Below, in pieces: positions 1 to 10,433 of a stretch of DNA of 64,000 nucleotides. Position 1 is the stretch's first letter; each line of letters begins with the position of its first letter. The position numbers were made by a program, and so were the translations under genes. The stretch is from Arenibacter arenosicollis (GTDB lineage: Bacteria > Bacteroidota > Bacteroidia > Flavobacteriales > Flavobacteriaceae), in NCBI RefSeq assembly GCF_014397245.1, contig NZ_JACLHY010000017.1, forward strand, positions 49,173 through 113,172, written 5' to 3'. The notes under the pieces were generated by a model. The model was given only the letters and a program-made list of their open reading frames with translations. It did not search any database and was not told the origin of the DNA.

Positions 1-1
1 G

Positions 2-685
2 TCTTATAAAATGAGAACCCCGACAAATTCTTTTCTGCTTTCCATTAAGGACAATACCGAAATAAGCCCGCAGGACTTGAATTTTATATTGAAACCAATA
101 CCTGACAAAGGAGAAGATTTATATAAATTTAAAAATAATTCGGGTAACGGCTTGGTCTTCAAAGTACAGATTCTGGCTTCCAATATGATGCTCCCTCAAT
201 ACCACAACCTTTTTAAGGGGCTAAAGGGTATTTATACATATCAACATAAAGGGGTGTATAAATATGCTGTTGGGGACCTAAAAACTCTGGAAGAAGCCAG
301 GGATTTAAAACTGGAACTCAAGAATAATGGATTTCCTGACGCTTTTATAGTAAGCTTTTACAATGAGAAAAGACTTGATATGTTAGAGTTGGCAGGTTGT
401 ATATTAATTGAACAGGATAGTGTTAGGGAAGGAATGATAGGTATGAAAATACATATATACCAAAAGGACAATCTTAAGTCGGTTACAACATTAGTATCCG
501 GTAGGGAAGGGCATTTTAATTTTCTGGGCTTAAAACCTGGGAAGTATAAAGCGAAAATTGATAGTGAACAACTTCGAAAGCTCGGTTTGGTTTCAGTATA
601 CCCTGAAAAGGATTTTGAAATTACCTTGGATGGTAAGGGCTCCCAGGTGAAGCCATTAATATTTGAAGTTAGCCCTCTACCTTAA
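2..685 (+). CDS. C-terminal fragment of a larger protein, SPOR-like domain plus carboxypeptidase-regulatory-like domain
   Basis: The frame is open from the left edge, so this is most likely the 3' end of a gene that begins outside the window; an ATG at 11 is only the first internal Met. There is no signal peptide. The middle part (VFKVQILAS, then VYKYAVGDLKTLEEA) looks like a SPOR-type fold, which in Bacteroidota surface proteins is thought to bind peptidoglycan. The last ~100 residues (SGREGHFNFLGLKPGKYK) resemble a prealbumin-like/SdrB-type beta domain. The exact family is uncertain. A terminator-like hairpin follows at 881-914, so transcription probably ends before the next gene. Confidence 0.5.
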   Translation, partial: SYKMRTPTNSFLLSIKDNTEISPQDLNFILKPIPDKGEDLYKFKNNSGNGLVFKVQILASNMMLPQYHNLFKGLKGIYTYQHKGVYKYAVGDLKTLEEARDLKLELKNNGFPDAFIVSFYNEKRLDMLELAGCILIEQDSVREGMIGMKIHIYQKDNLKSVTTLVSGREGHFNFLGLKPGKYKAKIDSEQLRKLGLVSVYPEKDFEITLDGKGSQVKPLIFEVSPLP

Positions 686-1748
686 TATTTAACGCTAGGT
701 CAAAATTAAACATAGAAGTATTCCTCTTTTAGGCTACTCATTATATAAGGTTTCAATAAAAGGCTTACAGATGGGATATCAACATGGTGGAATTACAAGA
801 ACCGTATTGGTAAGTGTCATCATGCTGGTGCAATATATATGCTCACCATCCCTTAAACAGAGTATTTTAAAAATATAAATGGGTTGGACTCTTATCTTTA
901 CTCCGACCCTTTTTACTTGCTCGCCTGATCGAAAAACAATGGGACGTAAACAACTGATTTAGTATTGGCAATTTAGCATTGTTTGGAAAAATTTAGTTTT
1001 GAAAGAAATCTTACCAACTTCTGTCTCCTTTTGCCTGTGATTAATTGCCCAAAACTTTATTAAAAATATCGTTCTTCCTTTATAACTGGCCAGAATGGTT
1101 ATATAGTAATTTGGCATATGTAGTGTCATCCACTACTTAGGGTTTCGATCGCATGATCAGAATTTCCTCTTGAACGAAGCACTGATTTTCCTTCTTGTTT
1201 TTTACATATTCGAAAGGCTTAATTTACTTTCCTTTATTTCGGGAGACTTTAGGTTTCCAGTTTTAAATATCCAATGGTGGGTATTTATAGAGCTCTTATG
1301 GTCCTTTCTACATGCTGAATAACTTAATACTTGGCATCCCAAACTCAGAATTTGCTTCCAGGTATTACCCAAATTGCTACGTTTATTCCAAAGTGAATAC
1401 GACTATTAAATATGCCATTTCAATTCGGATTCTAGGTTAATAAATAAATAATTTCACCGTTTTAATTTCAATCATCAACCATACTAAATAAGTACTCGAA
1501 AATGATATAAACAACTAATCATTACCGCCGGGGAGATCTAAAAATATCTCCCAGGTTATTAACAAATATTATCAAAGAAATAGAATAGTCAAAATAATTA
1601 TCTGGAGCGCTTGTCATCATCCTTGGTCTTTATATTAATAAGGTAACCTTGCCTATTTGGGATAATATTTAGGTGCCCAAGAAGCAATCTTTCTAGAGAT
1701 TAACTTACATACCAAATCGTGAATTCAACCCAATCTAACATTTAAATT
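686..1748. other. Intergenic, about 1.06 kb without a convincing gene
   Basis: All frames are short and AT-rich. I see a terminator-like hairpin near 881-914 and a 7-bp inverted repeat at 1531-1552 (GGGAGAT, 8-nt loop, ATCTCCC) whose role is unknown. No gene remnant was recognised. Confidence 0.5.
881..914 (+). terminator. Rho-independent terminator downstream of the first gene
   Basis: GGGTTGGA (881-888) pairs with TCCGACCC (902-909), including one G-T wobble, across a 13-nt loop. A T run follows (910-914). It lies about 195 nt after the stop codon of the truncated upstream gene. Confidence 0.55.
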
Positions 1749-2060
1749 ATGAACAAAATTATTATTGTAATCGCCGCTTTTCTTCTTGCTAATATTAGTA
1801 TGGGACAAGAACTAAGTGCAATGGAAAAATCAAAAAAAGACCTCATTGAAATTAAGCGAATAATTAACGTAACGGACGATCAATACCAATACATAGAAAC
1901 TTTGCTTATCTACTACTATAATAACGGCGGAGATAATGTTTCAGAGGATAATGCTAATCTCCAAATAGCAAAAAATGTGCACGAAAAAATAAGAGCCAAG
2001 TTATCTACTCAAGATTTCGAAATTTTGTATGAGGAATGGCTAAAGACAATGGTTAGATAA
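1749..2060 (+). CDS. Small secreted hypothetical protein
   Basis: 103 aa. The first ~19 residues form a Sec signal peptide (short basic start, hydrophobic IIIVIAAFLLANI, then SMGQ before the mature part). The rest is charged and predicted helical, with no cysteines and no recognised domain. It ends 20 nt before the giant type-B T9SS protein and is probably co-transcribed with it, so it may be a periplasmic accessory of that locus. The family is not recognised. Confidence 0.6.
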   Translation: MNKIIIVIAAFLLANISMGQELSAMEKSKKDLIEIKRIINVTDDQYQYIETLLIYYYNNGGDNVSEDNANLQIAKNVHEKIRAKLSTQDFEILYEEWLKTMVR

Positions 2061-2080
2061 CAATTTAAAATTATTTCAAA

Positions 2081-5000
2081 ATGAAAAAATATATACTCTT
2101 AATCCTATTCCTTTTCAATACTTTACTGTTCTTTTCACAAGAAATTGACTGGTCCAGCTTGTCAGGAAATATGCCAGAGGCAGGCTATGTAACAAGTAGT
2201 TACTCAGCAGTAGCCGCTGACGGTGCATCCTTGGTAACTGTTAATATTACCCAATCCGGTTCTTCTACTACAGGTGGTGCAGTCAACGCGGTAGCCCCTA
2301 GTTCTGTAGGAAATAGTTATAATTTTAATAATGAAAGAGCGGCAATAGGTTATTCCGGTAATACCTATACCTACACTTTTAGTGAGCCAGTTTATGTTAC
2401 ATTAAGCTCACAGGCACATAGTGCCTTAATGAGGACTGAGAACATAAAACTAAATACGACTACTCCCGGAGCTACCATTAAAGCAAGTTTAGTAAACCCT
2501 TTGGCCAATCACTTTTTACAAGGAAATGAATCTGCAAATGTGCATTTAGGTTCAATTGGTTTAAACAACACAACAACTGGAACCTATTGGTTGGCTACAA
2601 CATCAATTCCAGTAACAAATTTAAGTGTAGAGTATTATACAACTGATGCTTCTGACATAGCAGGTAATGAGCCTTTCACTATAACACTAGATCCTTTGCC
2701 CTTTATATTATTGGACCCTACCGATTCAACTGGTGCGGGAAGAACAAATATTAATGTTCCGGCCTGTACTACAGGATATGAATTTTTGGAAGTGGTAAAT
2801 ACAGGTATTTCTGCAAACTATGTTGGTGGAAGAGGTATGGCCTCTATGACTGTTACTCTTCTTAATCCTCAAGATATTGGTCAAGAATCTTTATCAATGT
2901 CAGGAGGTTTTTCTGGTCTATCGGTGTCAGGCAACGGATCAACAAGTTTAATTATGACAAATACATCTGGCAGCCTAAACGCGCCTTTTGTAAGTGCTGT
3001 AAATGATTTATTCTATAAGAACACATCGCTATCTCCTAATACTGAGGAGGTAAGAGAAGTTCAAATAACTTATACCGATACTGAAGGAAATATATCAGCA
3101 TCTGCATCAGCATTTTTAACTTTAACCGAAGGTGCCAACGCTGGATTACCAATAAGTCCAAAATATGTTTTTACTGGTGATCCAAATTTTGATTTGTTCA
3201 CCACTTTGGATGGTTCTCAAAACACTGGAGGAACGTGGGTCGATGTGGATGAAACTGGAGCATTAATAAACCCAAGTACAATTAATGTGTCTGCATTGCC
3301 ATTAGGTGGTAGCACATTTAGATATGATGTAGTAGGTAATGGACCATGTAGTAATGCCTTTGCTACTGTCGTTGTTATAAAAATTAATAGCTCAGAGGTT
3401 CCAATATCTTCAAATACGTCTTGTGGACAAGTAATGACTGAATATACCAATTCGCTATACTCATCAAATTCCGATGATCCAATTTTTATCTTTTCTGGAG
3501 GTTCTGGGGAATTATCCGCTGAATTAGGAGCGGCAGGAACAATATTTGATTGGTATAAATACAATCCCACGACAAACTCATATGACACCTATGCATTGAA
3601 TTCAACTCCAACTCAATCAGGATTAGGGGATGGAGGATATTTAGTAGTTAGAAATGATGGCGGTACGATTGAAGAAGGACGTGCATGGGTTTGGAATTCT
3701 AATTTAATTCTAGAGGCAGGAACACCTCAAACTATATGTGAAGGACAAACTGTAACCTTGAATGGTTCAGGTACAGTTAGCAACCCTACATTTACCTATT
3801 ATGATCCTGTTGTTGTACCGCTAATAATTGACTCATCAACCCAAATAACGGTAACTTTTGATGCCACTCATACTTATGTTTCAGATTTAGGGTTTTATAT
3901 GGTCTCTCCTGACGGTTCGACTACCATAGAATTGGGAGTAAATCAAGGCAATACATGTAATGGTGGAGATAATGTAACCAATTTAAGGTTTACAAATCAA
4001 GCTGCGGATGTCTTCAATTATTGCAGTCAACCAGCACCACTAACCGGGCTTTATAATCAGTACTTTGATGGAACCACCACCATTACCATAGATTGGTCTC
4101 CTCTGTACGGAATGAATGCAAGGGACGGTGGTTGGGCTGTCCAAATTTATGATTGTGTTGGTGCGGATGTGGGAAGTTTAACAGGAGCCATTATTAGTTT
4201 CGACAATGGTGCAGATGGATCAGTAACATATAGTAGTGGTGCTATTAGTTCACCCATTAATGATAATTCTTGTAATCCCGCTTCGGCTTCAAAATTTATT
4301 GTGCCTTTTAATCCTCCTGTGCAAAATTCAAACAGCTCGATAGCATTGAATAACGGAGTAGGCATCGGGAGTATGGGAGGCTATGAATGGTCATATAGTA
4401 CAAATAGTGCCACTGGCCCATGGTCCGGACCTTTTGAAAATGCTAATCTAACACCAGATTTCCCAATAAACGAAACTACATGGTTTAGAATTGTTGCAGA
4501 TAACGGGGTTGGCTGTTTATTTGAAGATGTTGTTCAAGTAACATCACAGCCCAAATCTCAAGCTGGTCTAAATGATTTTGTTTCATTTTATGTACACGAT
4601 ACGCCTACGGATTTGTTTACTATAATTGATGGAACTCCAGATTCTGGAGGATCCTGGTCAGGGCCAAGTACATTATCCGGTGGTTATGAAGGAACTTTTA
4701 ATCCACTTACTAATATATCAGGAATCTATACATACACTGTCAATGGAACAGCTCCTTGTTCAGCTTCCACTGTAAATGTAGAAGTGTTCATAAACAGATC
4801 CGTAGATTCTGACGGTGATGGGGTGACTGATGGACAAGAAGTTACCGATGAAACAGATCCGTTAGATATTTGCAGCTATATTCCTGCGAATGCCACTTTG
4901 GAACCAAGTACTGGTTGGAATACGGCTGACTGTGACGGTGACGGTGTGACAAATGCGGACGAGACAACGGACGGTTCGGATAGCCAAGACCCCTGTAGTT

Positions 5001-7333
5001 ATGTAATGGAAAGTGTTTCAGCGGCCCCAAGCACAGCCTGGAACACTGAAGACTGTGATGGCGATGGTGTTACCAACGGACAGGAAATGACCGATGGGAC
5101 CAATCCACAGGATGATTGCTCATATTTAACATCAAGCATAAGTGTTACGGTGACTTCCACTTCCGACTGCGACGGCGACGGCGTGACGAACGTGGATGAA
5201 GCGACTGACGGAACAGATGGCCAAGACACATGTAGTTTTGAGTTGGATAGTGTTTCCGAAGCCCCAAGTACGGCATGGGAAAACGAAGATTGTGACGGCG
5301 ATGGTGTTACCAACGGACAGGAAATGTCAGATGGGACCGATCCTAAGGATGATTGTTCATATCTAACGGCAAGCATCAGTGTTACAGTGACTTCCACAGC
5401 CGACTGTGACGGTGACGGGGTTACCAACGCTGACGAGGCAACGGACGGAACAGATGGCCAGGAGCTCTGTAGTTATGTAATGGAAAGTGTTTCAGTGGCC
5501 CAGAACACAGCTTGGGACGGAGAGGATTGTGATGGCGATGGCGTTACCAACGAACAGGAAATGTCGGATGGGACCGATCCTAAAGATGACTGTTCATATC
5601 TAACGGCAAGTATCAGTGTTACGGTGACGTCCACAGCCGATTGTGACGGTGACGGGGTGACCAACGCGGATGAGGCAACGGACAGAACAGATGGCTGGGA
5701 TACTTGTAGTTTTGAATTGGAAAGTGTTACAGTGGCCCCGAGTACGGCCTGGGATACTGAAGATTGTGATGGCGATGGTGTTACCAACGGACAGGAAATG
5801 TCGGATGGGACCGATCCTAAGGATGATTGTTCATATCTAACGGCAAGCATCAGTGTTACGGTGACATCCACAGCCGATTGTGACGGTGACGGGGTGACCA
5901 ACGCGGATGAGGCAACGGACGGAACTGATGGCCGGGACAATTGTACTTATGCGTTGGAAAGTGTTTCAGTGGCCCCGAGTATGGCCTGGGATACCGAAGA
6001 TTGTGATGGCGATGGTGTTACCAACGGACAGGAAATGTCGGATGGGACCGATCCTAAGGATGATTGTTCCTATGTAACTGCGAGTATTAGTGTTACGGTG
6101 ACATCCACAGCCGACTGTGACAGTGACGGGGTGACCAACGCGGATGAGGCAACGGACGGAACAGATGGCCAGGACCATTGTAGTTATGCGTTGGAAAGTG
6201 TTTCAGTGGCCCCGAGTACGGCCTGGGATACCGAAGATTGCGACGGCGATGGCGTTACAAACGGACAGGAAATGGCCGATTTAACAAATCCCCTGGATGA
6301 TTGTTCATATCTAACGGCAAGCATCAGTGTTACGGTAACTTCTACAGCCGACTGTGATGGTGACGGCGTGACCAACGATAAGGATAAATGTCGAAATACT
6401 CCAGTTGGAGAGGCGACCGACACCAATGGCTGTTCAGCTACACAAAGGGATGATGACAATGATGGAGTAAATGATGCCTTGGACCAATGTCTACAAACCC
6501 CGAATGGTGAGAGTGTGGATACCAATGGATGTTCGGATTCTCAAAAAGATGGAGACGCAGATGGTGTAAACGATGCAGATGATACGTGTCCAAATACCAT
6601 TATAGGACAGACCGTGGATGCCAGTGGATGTTCCCCTGCCCAAAAAGACAGTGATGATGATGGCATAAACGATGCGGATGATACATGTCCGGAAAGCCCA
6701 TCAGGAGAGTCTGTGGATATAAATGGCTGCTCAGATTCCCAAAAGGACGCAGATGCGGATGGTGTAACCAACGAAATGGACGAATGTCCAAACACCCCGA
6801 TAGGAGAAGATAGTGATGCCAATGGCTGTTCTACTACCCAAAAGGATACGGATTTTGATGGGGTGGATGATGCAAAAGACCAATGTCCGAATTCCCCTGA
6901 GGATGAGGCTGTAGATGTCAATGGTTGTAGTGCCTCCCAGAAGGATGAAGACGGAGATGGAGTACAGGACTCAATGGATAATTGCCCTTCTTCATTTAAT
7001 CCTGGACAAGAGGACCGGGACAATGATGGGTTCGGCGATGTGTGCGATACCGTGGAACTGAACGTTTCCCAATCATTTACCCCCAATGGAGACGGAATAA
7101 ATGATTCTTGGATGATATACAACATTGAGAATTATCCCAACTCCCTTGTTAGGGTATTCAATTCCTGGGGGAAAGAGGTGTTCTCGGCCAAGAACTATCA
7201 GAACGATTGGGATGGACGTTACAAAGATTTGAGTGCCAAACTGCCGTCTGCCGGATCATATTATTTCCAAATCGATTTTGAGGGCGATGGGAAAGTGGAC
7301 CAGGACGGTTGGCTATTTATCACCTCACGTTAA
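2081..7333 (+). CDS. Giant T9SS type-B secreted surface protein with P-domain-like module and long TSP3 stalk
   Basis: 1750 aa. A signal peptide (residues 1-19, ending LLFFSQ) is followed by Ig-like and beta-rich modules. Around residues 567-706 is a jelly-roll resembling the proprotein-convertase P domain (GFYMVSPDG ... GGWAVQIYD). Residues ~905-1660 are thrombospondin type-3 repeats rich in DxDxDG calcium-binding loops; the first part is made of near-identical 79-aa units and the second of ~36-aa NTPxGExVDxNGC units. The last ~88 residues (FTPNGDGINDSW ... GWLFITSR) are the gliding-motility-associated CHU_C/TIGR04131 domain, the type-B T9SS sorting signal. Proteins of this class go through the T9SS outer-membrane pore and stay on the surface or are released. 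The PorP/SprF gene starts 33 nt downstream, the usual pairing for type-B cargo. The ligand is unknown; adhesion is the inferred role. Confidence 0.9.
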   Translation: MKKYILLILFLFNTLLFFSQEIDWSSLSGNMPEAGYVTSSYSAVAADGASLVTVNITQSGSSTTGGAVNAVAPSSVGNSYNFNNERAAIGYSGNTYTYTFSEPVYVTLSSQAHSALMRTENIKLNTTTPGATIKASLVNPLANHFLQGNESANVHLGSIGLNNTTTGTYWLATTSIPVTNLSVEYYTTDASDIAGNEPFTITLDPLPFILLDPTDSTGAGRTNINVPACTTGYEFLEVVNTGISANYVGGRGMASMTVTLLNPQDIGQESLSMSGGFSGLSVSGNGSTSLIMTNTSGSLNAPFVSAVNDLFYKNTSLSPNTEEVREVQITYTDTEGNISASASAFLTLTEGANAGLPISPKYVFTGDPNFDLFTTLDGSQNTGGTWVDVDETGALINPSTINVSALPLGGSTFRYDVVGNGPCSNAFATVVVIKINSSEVPISSNTSCGQVMTEYTNSLYSSNSDDPIFIFSGGSGELSAELGAAGTIFDWYKYNPTTNSYDTYALNSTPTQSGLGDGGYLVVRNDGGTIEEGRAWVWNSNLILEAGTPQTICEGQTVTLNGSGTVSNPTFTYYDPVVVPLIIDSSTQITVTFDATHTYVSDLGFYMVSPDGSTTIELGVNQGNTCNGGDNVTNLRFTNQAADVFNYCSQPAPLTGLYNQYFDGTTTITIDWSPLYGMNARDGGWAVQIYDCVGADVGSLTGAIISFDNGADGSVTYSSGAISSPINDNSCNPASASKFIVPFNPPVQNSNSSIALNNGVGIGSMGGYEWSYSTNSATGPWSGPFENANLTPDFPINETTWFRIVADNGVGCLFEDVVQVTSQPKSQAGLNDFVSFYVHDTPTDLFTIIDGTPDSGGSWSGPSTLSGGYEGTFNPLTNISGIYTYTVNGTAPCSASTVNVEVFINRSVDSDGDGVTDGQEVTDETDPLDICSYIPANATLEPSTGWNTADCDGDGVTNADETTDGSDSQDPCSYVMESVSAAPSTAWNTEDCDGDGVTNGQEMTDGTNPQDDCSYLTSSISVTVTSTSDCDGDGVTNVDEATDGTDGQDTCSFELDSVSEAPSTAWENEDCDGDGVTNGQEMSDGTDPKDDCSYLTASISVTVTSTADCDGDGVTNADEATDGTDGQELCSYVMESVSVAQNTAWDGEDCDGDGVTNEQEMSDGTDPKDDCSYLTASISVTVTSTADCDGDGVTNADEATDRTDGWDTCSFELESVTVAPSTAWDTEDCDGDGVTNGQEMSDGTDPKDDCSYLTASISVTVTSTADCDGDGVTNADEATDGTDGRDNCTYALESVSVAPSMAWDTEDCDGDGVTNGQEMSDGTDPKDDCSYVTASISVTVTSTADCDSDGVTNADEATDGTDGQDHCSYALESVSVAPSTAWDTEDCDGDGVTNGQEMADLTNPLDDCSYLTASISVTVTSTADCDGDGVTNDKDKCRNTPVGEATDTNGCSATQRDDDNDGVNDALDQCLQTPNGESVDTNGCSDSQKDGDADGVNDADDTCPNTIIGQTVDASGCSPAQKDSDDDGINDADDTCPESPSGESVDINGCSDSQKDADADGVTNEMDECPNTPIGEDSDANGCSTTQKDTDFDGVDDAKDQCPNSPEDEAVDVNGCSASQKDEDGDGVQDSMDNCPSSFNPGQEDRDNDGFGDVCDTVELNVSQSFTPNGDGINDSWMIYNIENYPNSLVRVFNSWGKEVFSAKNYQNDWDGRYKDLSAKLPSAGSYYFQIDFEGDGKVDQDGWLFITSR
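5048..6376 (+). repeat. Exact 237-nt tandem coding repeat (TSP3 stalk)
   Basis: Units start at 5048, 5285, 5522, 5759, 5996 and 6233 (the last partial), always 237 nt apart, encoding 79-aa blocks that open with (E/D)DCDGDGVTN and contain SISVTVTSTADCD. Nucleotide identity between units is high, so this is a recent, recombination-prone expansion. Confidence 0.9.
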
Positions 7334-7366
7334 CCAAACCAATAATGAAAGCAAAAAAAAAGTAAC

Positions 7367-8254
7367 ATGCGAATATTACATAAAATTATTTTCAGCGCTT
7401 TTTTCTTAGTGGGCGGTACCTTGTTTGCCCAACAGGAAGGAGTAATCACCAATTATTTTTACCATATGAATTCATACAACCCTGCTTTTGTGGGTGTGGA
7501 CGGGGAAACTATGGTGGTAGCCAGCTTCAGGCAACAATGGACGGGAGTCCTGGATGCCCCCAGTGCAGAGGCGGTCTCCTTTGGGACTACTTTGGGCAAA
7601 AACCTGGGTATAGGGATATCTGTATATAACAGCAATACCTTCGTGGAGAGCCAGACCTTTACGGGCATCGATTTTTCCTATAGGCTGCAATTGTCCCAAG
7701 GGACGGATCTATATCTGGGTTTAAAGGCCGGTGGCAACTCCTATGGCGTAAACACCTCAGGCTTGGAGACCTATAATATAAATACGGATCCCAGTATCTC
7801 GTCCATCTCTCGTTTTAATCCCAATGTTGGTGTGGGGGCCTTGTTAAAGAACGGCCAATGGTATGCTTCCATAGCGGTGCCGAGACTACTGTCCACGGAA
7901 CGGGCAGATAACAGCAACGGAGTGGCAATGGCCGCGATGGCCAAGCCACATGTTTATGCCACGGCGGGGTATGAGTTGCTATTGAACCCTGGATCCAACC
8001 TAATGCTAAGGCCGTCGGCCATGGGGCGTTATGTGAGCGGGGCACCGGTATCCGTAGATTTCAATACTATGCTTTCTTTCGATAACAACTTTGAGCTTGG
8101 CGGCAGTTACAGGACCGACGGGGCCTTTGCCGGACTAGTAAATTTCAACATCAAAAAAAGAATGTTGATCGGATATGCCTATGAGATAAGTACACGCAGC
8201 GAATTGGCCAGTGCCAAAAATACCAATGAGTTTTTGTTGAGGTTCCTTTTTTGA
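7367..8254 (+). CDS. PorP/SprF family type IX secretion membrane protein
   Basis: 295 aa with a signal peptide ending LFAQQ. The family signature follows at once: an N-terminal YFYHMNSYNPAFVG segment, then FRQQWTGVLDAP and a beta-barrel pattern of alternating residues to the C-terminal aromatic (LLRFLF). PorP/SprF proteins are outer-membrane proteins; members encoded next to type-B cargo are needed for its secretion or anchoring (known for SprF with SprB in Flavobacterium johnsoniae). Here it lies directly behind the 1750-aa protein in one transcription unit, closed by a strong terminator at 8289-8323. I infer that it is dedicated to that cargo. Confidence 0.92.
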   Translation: MRILHKIIFSAFFLVGGTLFAQQEGVITNYFYHMNSYNPAFVGVDGETMVVASFRQQWTGVLDAPSAEAVSFGTTLGKNLGIGISVYNSNTFVESQTFTGIDFSYRLQLSQGTDLYLGLKAGGNSYGVNTSGLETYNINTDPSISSISRFNPNVGVGALLKNGQWYASIAVPRLLSTERADNSNGVAMAAMAKPHVYATAGYELLLNPGSNLMLRPSAMGRYVSGAPVSVDFNTMLSFDNNFELGGSYRTDGAFAGLVNFNIKKRMLIGYAYEISTRSELASAKNTNEFLLRFLF

Positions 8255-8288
8255 GTGAACCAGTGGTTTAGTAGTAAGTTGTGGTTGG

Positions 8289-8323
8289 AAGGCTGGGATG
8301 AATGTCAATCCCAGCCTTTTTTT
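8289..8323 (+). terminator. Strong rho-independent terminator
   Basis: A perfect 11-bp stem, AAGGCTGGGAT (8289-8299) with ATCCCAGCCTT (8308-8318), 8-nt loop, then a T run to 8323. It ends the 1749-8254 unit. Confidence 0.9.
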
Positions 8324-9236
8324 GTTGTTTTACTCCATAACAGTATAAAAAGATTCAAATAGCATCATTTACATTATGATTTTGGTGTGAATTGACCCTT
8401 GTATTAGAGAGTCTAATTAAATGAGGAGCTCATAAATTATTGAATGTGGATTTGATATAAAAGGGGCAAGCCATAAATTTTGAAAGTCGAGGTTCTTCAA
8501 GATTGATATTTGGTTCAATTAATTATTGTTACGGGTAGCTTACTTATCTTTCTTCAAAGAACGATTTATTTGAATTTATGCCCCTGAAAGAACATTTAGA
8601 ATATCCAATCGGGATATGTAATGAATCATTGTTTGTCGATATATTATTATTAAAATTGACTTCCTTCCTTGTGCTATAGGTTTAGTTTCTTTATTAATTA
8701 ATATAAGTCTTGGACCACAAGCCTCAAATTCATGAATTCACACACTACCAATATCTGAGTCACATAATCTAATTAAAATAAATCAGTTTAGATTATATGT
8801 AGGAGTCAACCCTGGGTGAATTATGGAATTGGGATATGTTCTTTATGGAAGTGGCTTGGATGAATCCAAAATTCTAGATCGCGATAGTGTACGTTACTAA
8901 AGAATTACTACACATAAAAGTTAACTGAAAAAATATCAACCATATAGTAGGTTTAAATTTGCAGTTGCCCAAGAAGTATAAGGCGGAAGAGGTGATATTA
9001 AAACTTAGACCGATCCTAATTCACAAAAATTTAGAAATTGAAGAGAGGGAGGAAAGTATTGGATTCAGATTATATCAACGCCTTCAACTTGTTTAGTGTG
9101 AATAAGTAAATAGAGGAAGATTGGTTCAATCAAATTGGCCCTAGGTGAAGGAGAGAGATAACAGTTTTATGTTGCGATTTTGATAACCGGAAAATTGAAA
9201 GAATGGAATAATTAATAGTTGTGTAGGAATAATTTT
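8324..9236. other. Intergenic, about 0.9 kb, no gene seen
   Basis: AT-rich with stop codons in every frame. It must hold the promoter of the AraC-type gene at 9237, but I could not single out a convincing one. Confidence 0.5.
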
Positions 9237-10433
9237 ATGCCTAAAATTGCGCGAATATTAATTTTGACCAGTGACATGTTTGGAGAGTTTCTTTTGTTAA
9301 TTACTGGCTGCCTTGGATTGTTGACAACGGCAATACCTCTTTTTTACCAGAGGAACAATCGAATGGTAAATTTTTATTTAATCCTTATTTTATTTTATGT
9401 TTCTGTTTTTTCGCTTTTGAAATCTTCTTACCTATTAGGTATACAGGACATAATGGATCAAACCTCCCTAGGTTATAAAAGGCTCTCCCTTTTTATGTTT
9501 CCTACCTTGTTCCTATATTTTAAGAGGGTTATTAAGGATGCCCCTAGATGGAACATTAATGATTTGATACATTATATTGTTCCTATACTCTTTTTTACGA
9601 CGGTTCAGTCCTTGGAAGCTTTTGGATATTTATTGCCAGAAGTAATTAGCTTATTTTACATCTTTTATTTTTTATTAATTCTGTTTTACCTACTTCTTTC
9701 CATTCGTCTATATCAAATTTCATTTTTAAGTAAGCACTCCAGTGGAAACCAAATTTTGAACATGGACCACTATGCAAAAAAATGGATACTTTTTCTATTG
9801 ATTATAAACGTAATATTATGTTTTAGGGTTTTGGTAATCGTATGTATGGATCTTTACCACGGAACTTTATCGGGTTTTGAAAATGGAATGTGGTTATGGG
9901 CCACTATAATCATTGCAATCTTCGTTAAATTGCTAATTTCACCGGAAATTTTATTCGGCAGCAGCGTACTTCAAAAAAGAGTTGATATTTCAAGGGGGCA
10001 CGGCAAAAAAACAATTGCTCTGAATGTCTGGAAGTTGGACCAGACCACTAAATTTAATAACAAACAGGATGAATTACTATCTGCAAAAGTTCAGGGATCC
10101 TTAATTGAAAAAATACAAACCATTGAAGAAGTGGTTTTTGATAAAAAACTATTCGGGAATTCAAACTTTGATCTACAAATGTTGGCTAGGGAAATTAAAG
10201 TACCTAAGAGTCACTTGACATTTATCTTCAAATATCACTGCCAACTCTTTTTTCCGGAGTTTAAAAAAATGTTACAAATTCGGGAAGCTGAAAATTTAAT
10301 CGATCAAGGGTATTTAAAAGATAATACAATAGAATCTCTTTCGGTCACGGTCGGTTTTTCGTCCTATAACCCATTTTATGTGTCATTTAAAAAGCATACA
10401 GGTTTTTCACCGCAGAATTATATTAAACAGTAG
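9237..10433 (+). CDS. Membrane-anchored AraC-family transcriptional regulator
   Basis: 398 aa from ATG 9237 (AGGAA about 8 nt upstream; an in-frame TTG at 9219 and ATG at 9276 are alternatives). The N-terminal ~230 residues carry about seven hydrophobic helices, for example LLLITGCLGLLTTAIPLF and FYLILILFYVSVF. The last ~100 residues form the double helix-turn-helix AraC domain: LAREIKVPKSHLTFIFKYH is HTH 1 and the SVTVGFSSYNPFYVSFKKHTGFSPQNY block is the conserved second HTH. Bacteroidota use this 7TM-AraC layout to pass a membrane signal straight to DNA. It lies between two T9SS-cargo units and may control one of them; that link is inference from position. Confidence 0.88.
   Translation: MPKIARILILTSDMFGEFLLLITGCLGLLTTAIPLFYQRNNRMVNFYLILILFYVSVFSLLKSSYLLGIQDIMDQTSLGYKRLSLFMFPTLFLYFKRVIKDAPRWNINDLIHYIVPILFFTTVQSLEAFGYLLPEVISLFYIFYFLLILFYLLLSIRLYQISFLSKHSSGNQILNMDHYAKKWILFLLIINVILCFRVLVIVCMDLYHGTLSGFENGMWLWATIIIAIFVKLLISPEILFGSSVLQKRVDISRGHGKKTIALNVWKLDQTTKFNNKQDELLSAKVQGSLIEKIQTIEEVVFDKKLFGNSNFDLQMLAREIKVPKSHLTFIFKYHCQLFFPEFKKMLQIREAENLIDQGYLKDNTIESLSVTVGFSSYNPFYVSFKKHTGFSPQNYIKQ

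Noticed and set aside
4999..5940. Long open frames on the minus strand across the TSP3 repeats
   Set aside because: Repetitive PSPSQS-type translations that mirror the DxDGDG repeats of the real plus-strand gene.
5048..6376. CRISPR array
   Set aside because: Regular repeats here and at 21,690-23,605 are coding, with no separate unique spacers and no cas genes nearby.
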